Assembly (NCBI GenBank): GCA_033964015.1
Contig: CM066924.1
Span: 11,558,625 to 11,622,624 of the forward strand
Length of the DNA stretch: 64,000 nt
Source of the DNA: Scolanthus callimorphus
Taxonomy: Eukaryota; Cnidaria; Anthozoa; Actiniaria; Edwardsiidae
Reading direction: 5' to 3'
The position numbers were made by a program, and so were the translations under genes. Positions 63,526 through 64,000 of the stretch are shown in pieces. Position 1 is the first letter of the stretch. Each line of letters opens with the position of its first letter. The notes under the pieces are model-generated. The model ran no database searches. It had not been told where the DNA came from and worked only from the letters and a program-made list of their open reading frames with translations.

Positions 63526-64000
63526 TAACTATAATGTTTAATTTATTTTGTTAACAGTTACATTCGTCACTGTAATACCTGTAAGTTCCGTAATTGGGCG
63601 TGGTTTGTCTGCCTAAAGTTGAAGGGCATGTAATCTCAACATTATGTGAAGTTTGGGAGAATTTGGATGACGTTTAGTCGGGTTAAAGTTTTTATATAAG
63701 ATAATTAATTCCACCTCTGTAAAACGTAAAGTACGCACGTTTGGGCGTGGTTTTTGCATCAAGACTACTTAGGGTATGAAGCTCTGTCATTGTGCCAAAT
63801 TTCGTGCTTGTAACATTAATTTGCACAATTCGACCTAAATTCTGCACCAATCTGCTGTACTACTAGAGCCTCTCATCAAACCCTGACTGCTTTGATCAGC
63901 TCCTTGCCTTCTGCAAGCGATTAGGTTAGACTGCATAATTACTCTAAACACAAGCACAAGAAAAAAGCACTAAAACATAACATGTTTTTTTACTGCCTTT

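Larger units (their letters stand above)
58326..63862. mobile_element. DNA transposon with about 110-bp TIRs, carrying gene fragments and a nested LTR element
   Basis: The left end TAGTACAGCAGATTGGTGCA is matched by an inverted copy ending at 63862. Similarity continues about 110 bp, through TGTTACAAGCA, AGAGCTT and AAAAACCACGCCCA. The trinucleotide CTA flanks both sides (58323-58325, 63863-63865), a possible target-site duplication. The GGGCGTGGTT motif recurs subterminally (60478, 63597). Without the nested LTR element (60547-63525) it is about 2.56 kb. No transposase is recognised; it carries decayed pieces of a multicopy coral protein family on the minus strand. Confidence 0.75.

Overview
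The window looks like nuclear DNA of an anthozoan cnidarian, most likely a stony coral. It has AT-rich intergenic DNA, intron-rich genes with GT-AG splice sites, a very high density of short palindromic or terminal-inverted-repeat elements (MITEs), Penelope-type debris, and two multicopy protein families that I recognise from coral gene predictions. Species is not determinable by eye. No bacterial operon, rRNA, tRNA or CRISPR features were seen.

Layout. 1-2904 (minus): a frameshifted copy of a large multicopy cnidarian protein family, cut by the window start. 2905-8143: no gene, with several MITEs and foldbacks. 8162-36746 (minus): one intact 29-exon gene that I assembled exon by exon from splice sites and reading phase. 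All 28 junctions keep frame, giving 6,363 nt of coding sequence and 2,120 residues. In order the product has zinc fingers, a SWIM zinc finger, an HMGXB3-like/transposase-like region, a 21-residue tandem repeat, a USP-type deubiquitinase domain with Cys and His boxes, a Ulp1/SENP-type protease domain with a complete His-Asp-Gln-Cys set, an acidic EREATD repeat and a novel C-terminal exon. Its introns are packed with MITEs, and its first intron is itself bounded by an inverted repeat.

36950-40478: MITEs and a Penelope-like reverse transcriptase fragment. 40479-42798 and 48317-51931: two arrays of a 19/20-bp GGTACC satellite. Between them are MITEs and a weak candidate gene end. 52802-55525: an 18-bp satellite present in both orientations, with flanking unique sequence duplicated directly and inverted. 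55526-58325: nested MITEs and a Tigger-like remnant. 58326-63862: a DNA transposon with about 110-bp terminal inverted repeats. It holds decayed pieces of the same kind of multicopy protein family seen at 1-2904 and a nested, nearly pristine non-autonomous LTR retrotransposon (60547-63525) with a tRNA-Leu-type primer binding site.

The gene of greatest interest is the 8162-36746 model. It joins a DNA-transposon-like zinc-finger protein to two different ubiquitin/SUMO-type cysteine peptidases in one polypeptide. It may be an autonomous transposon protein or a domesticated host gene; the sequence does not decide which.
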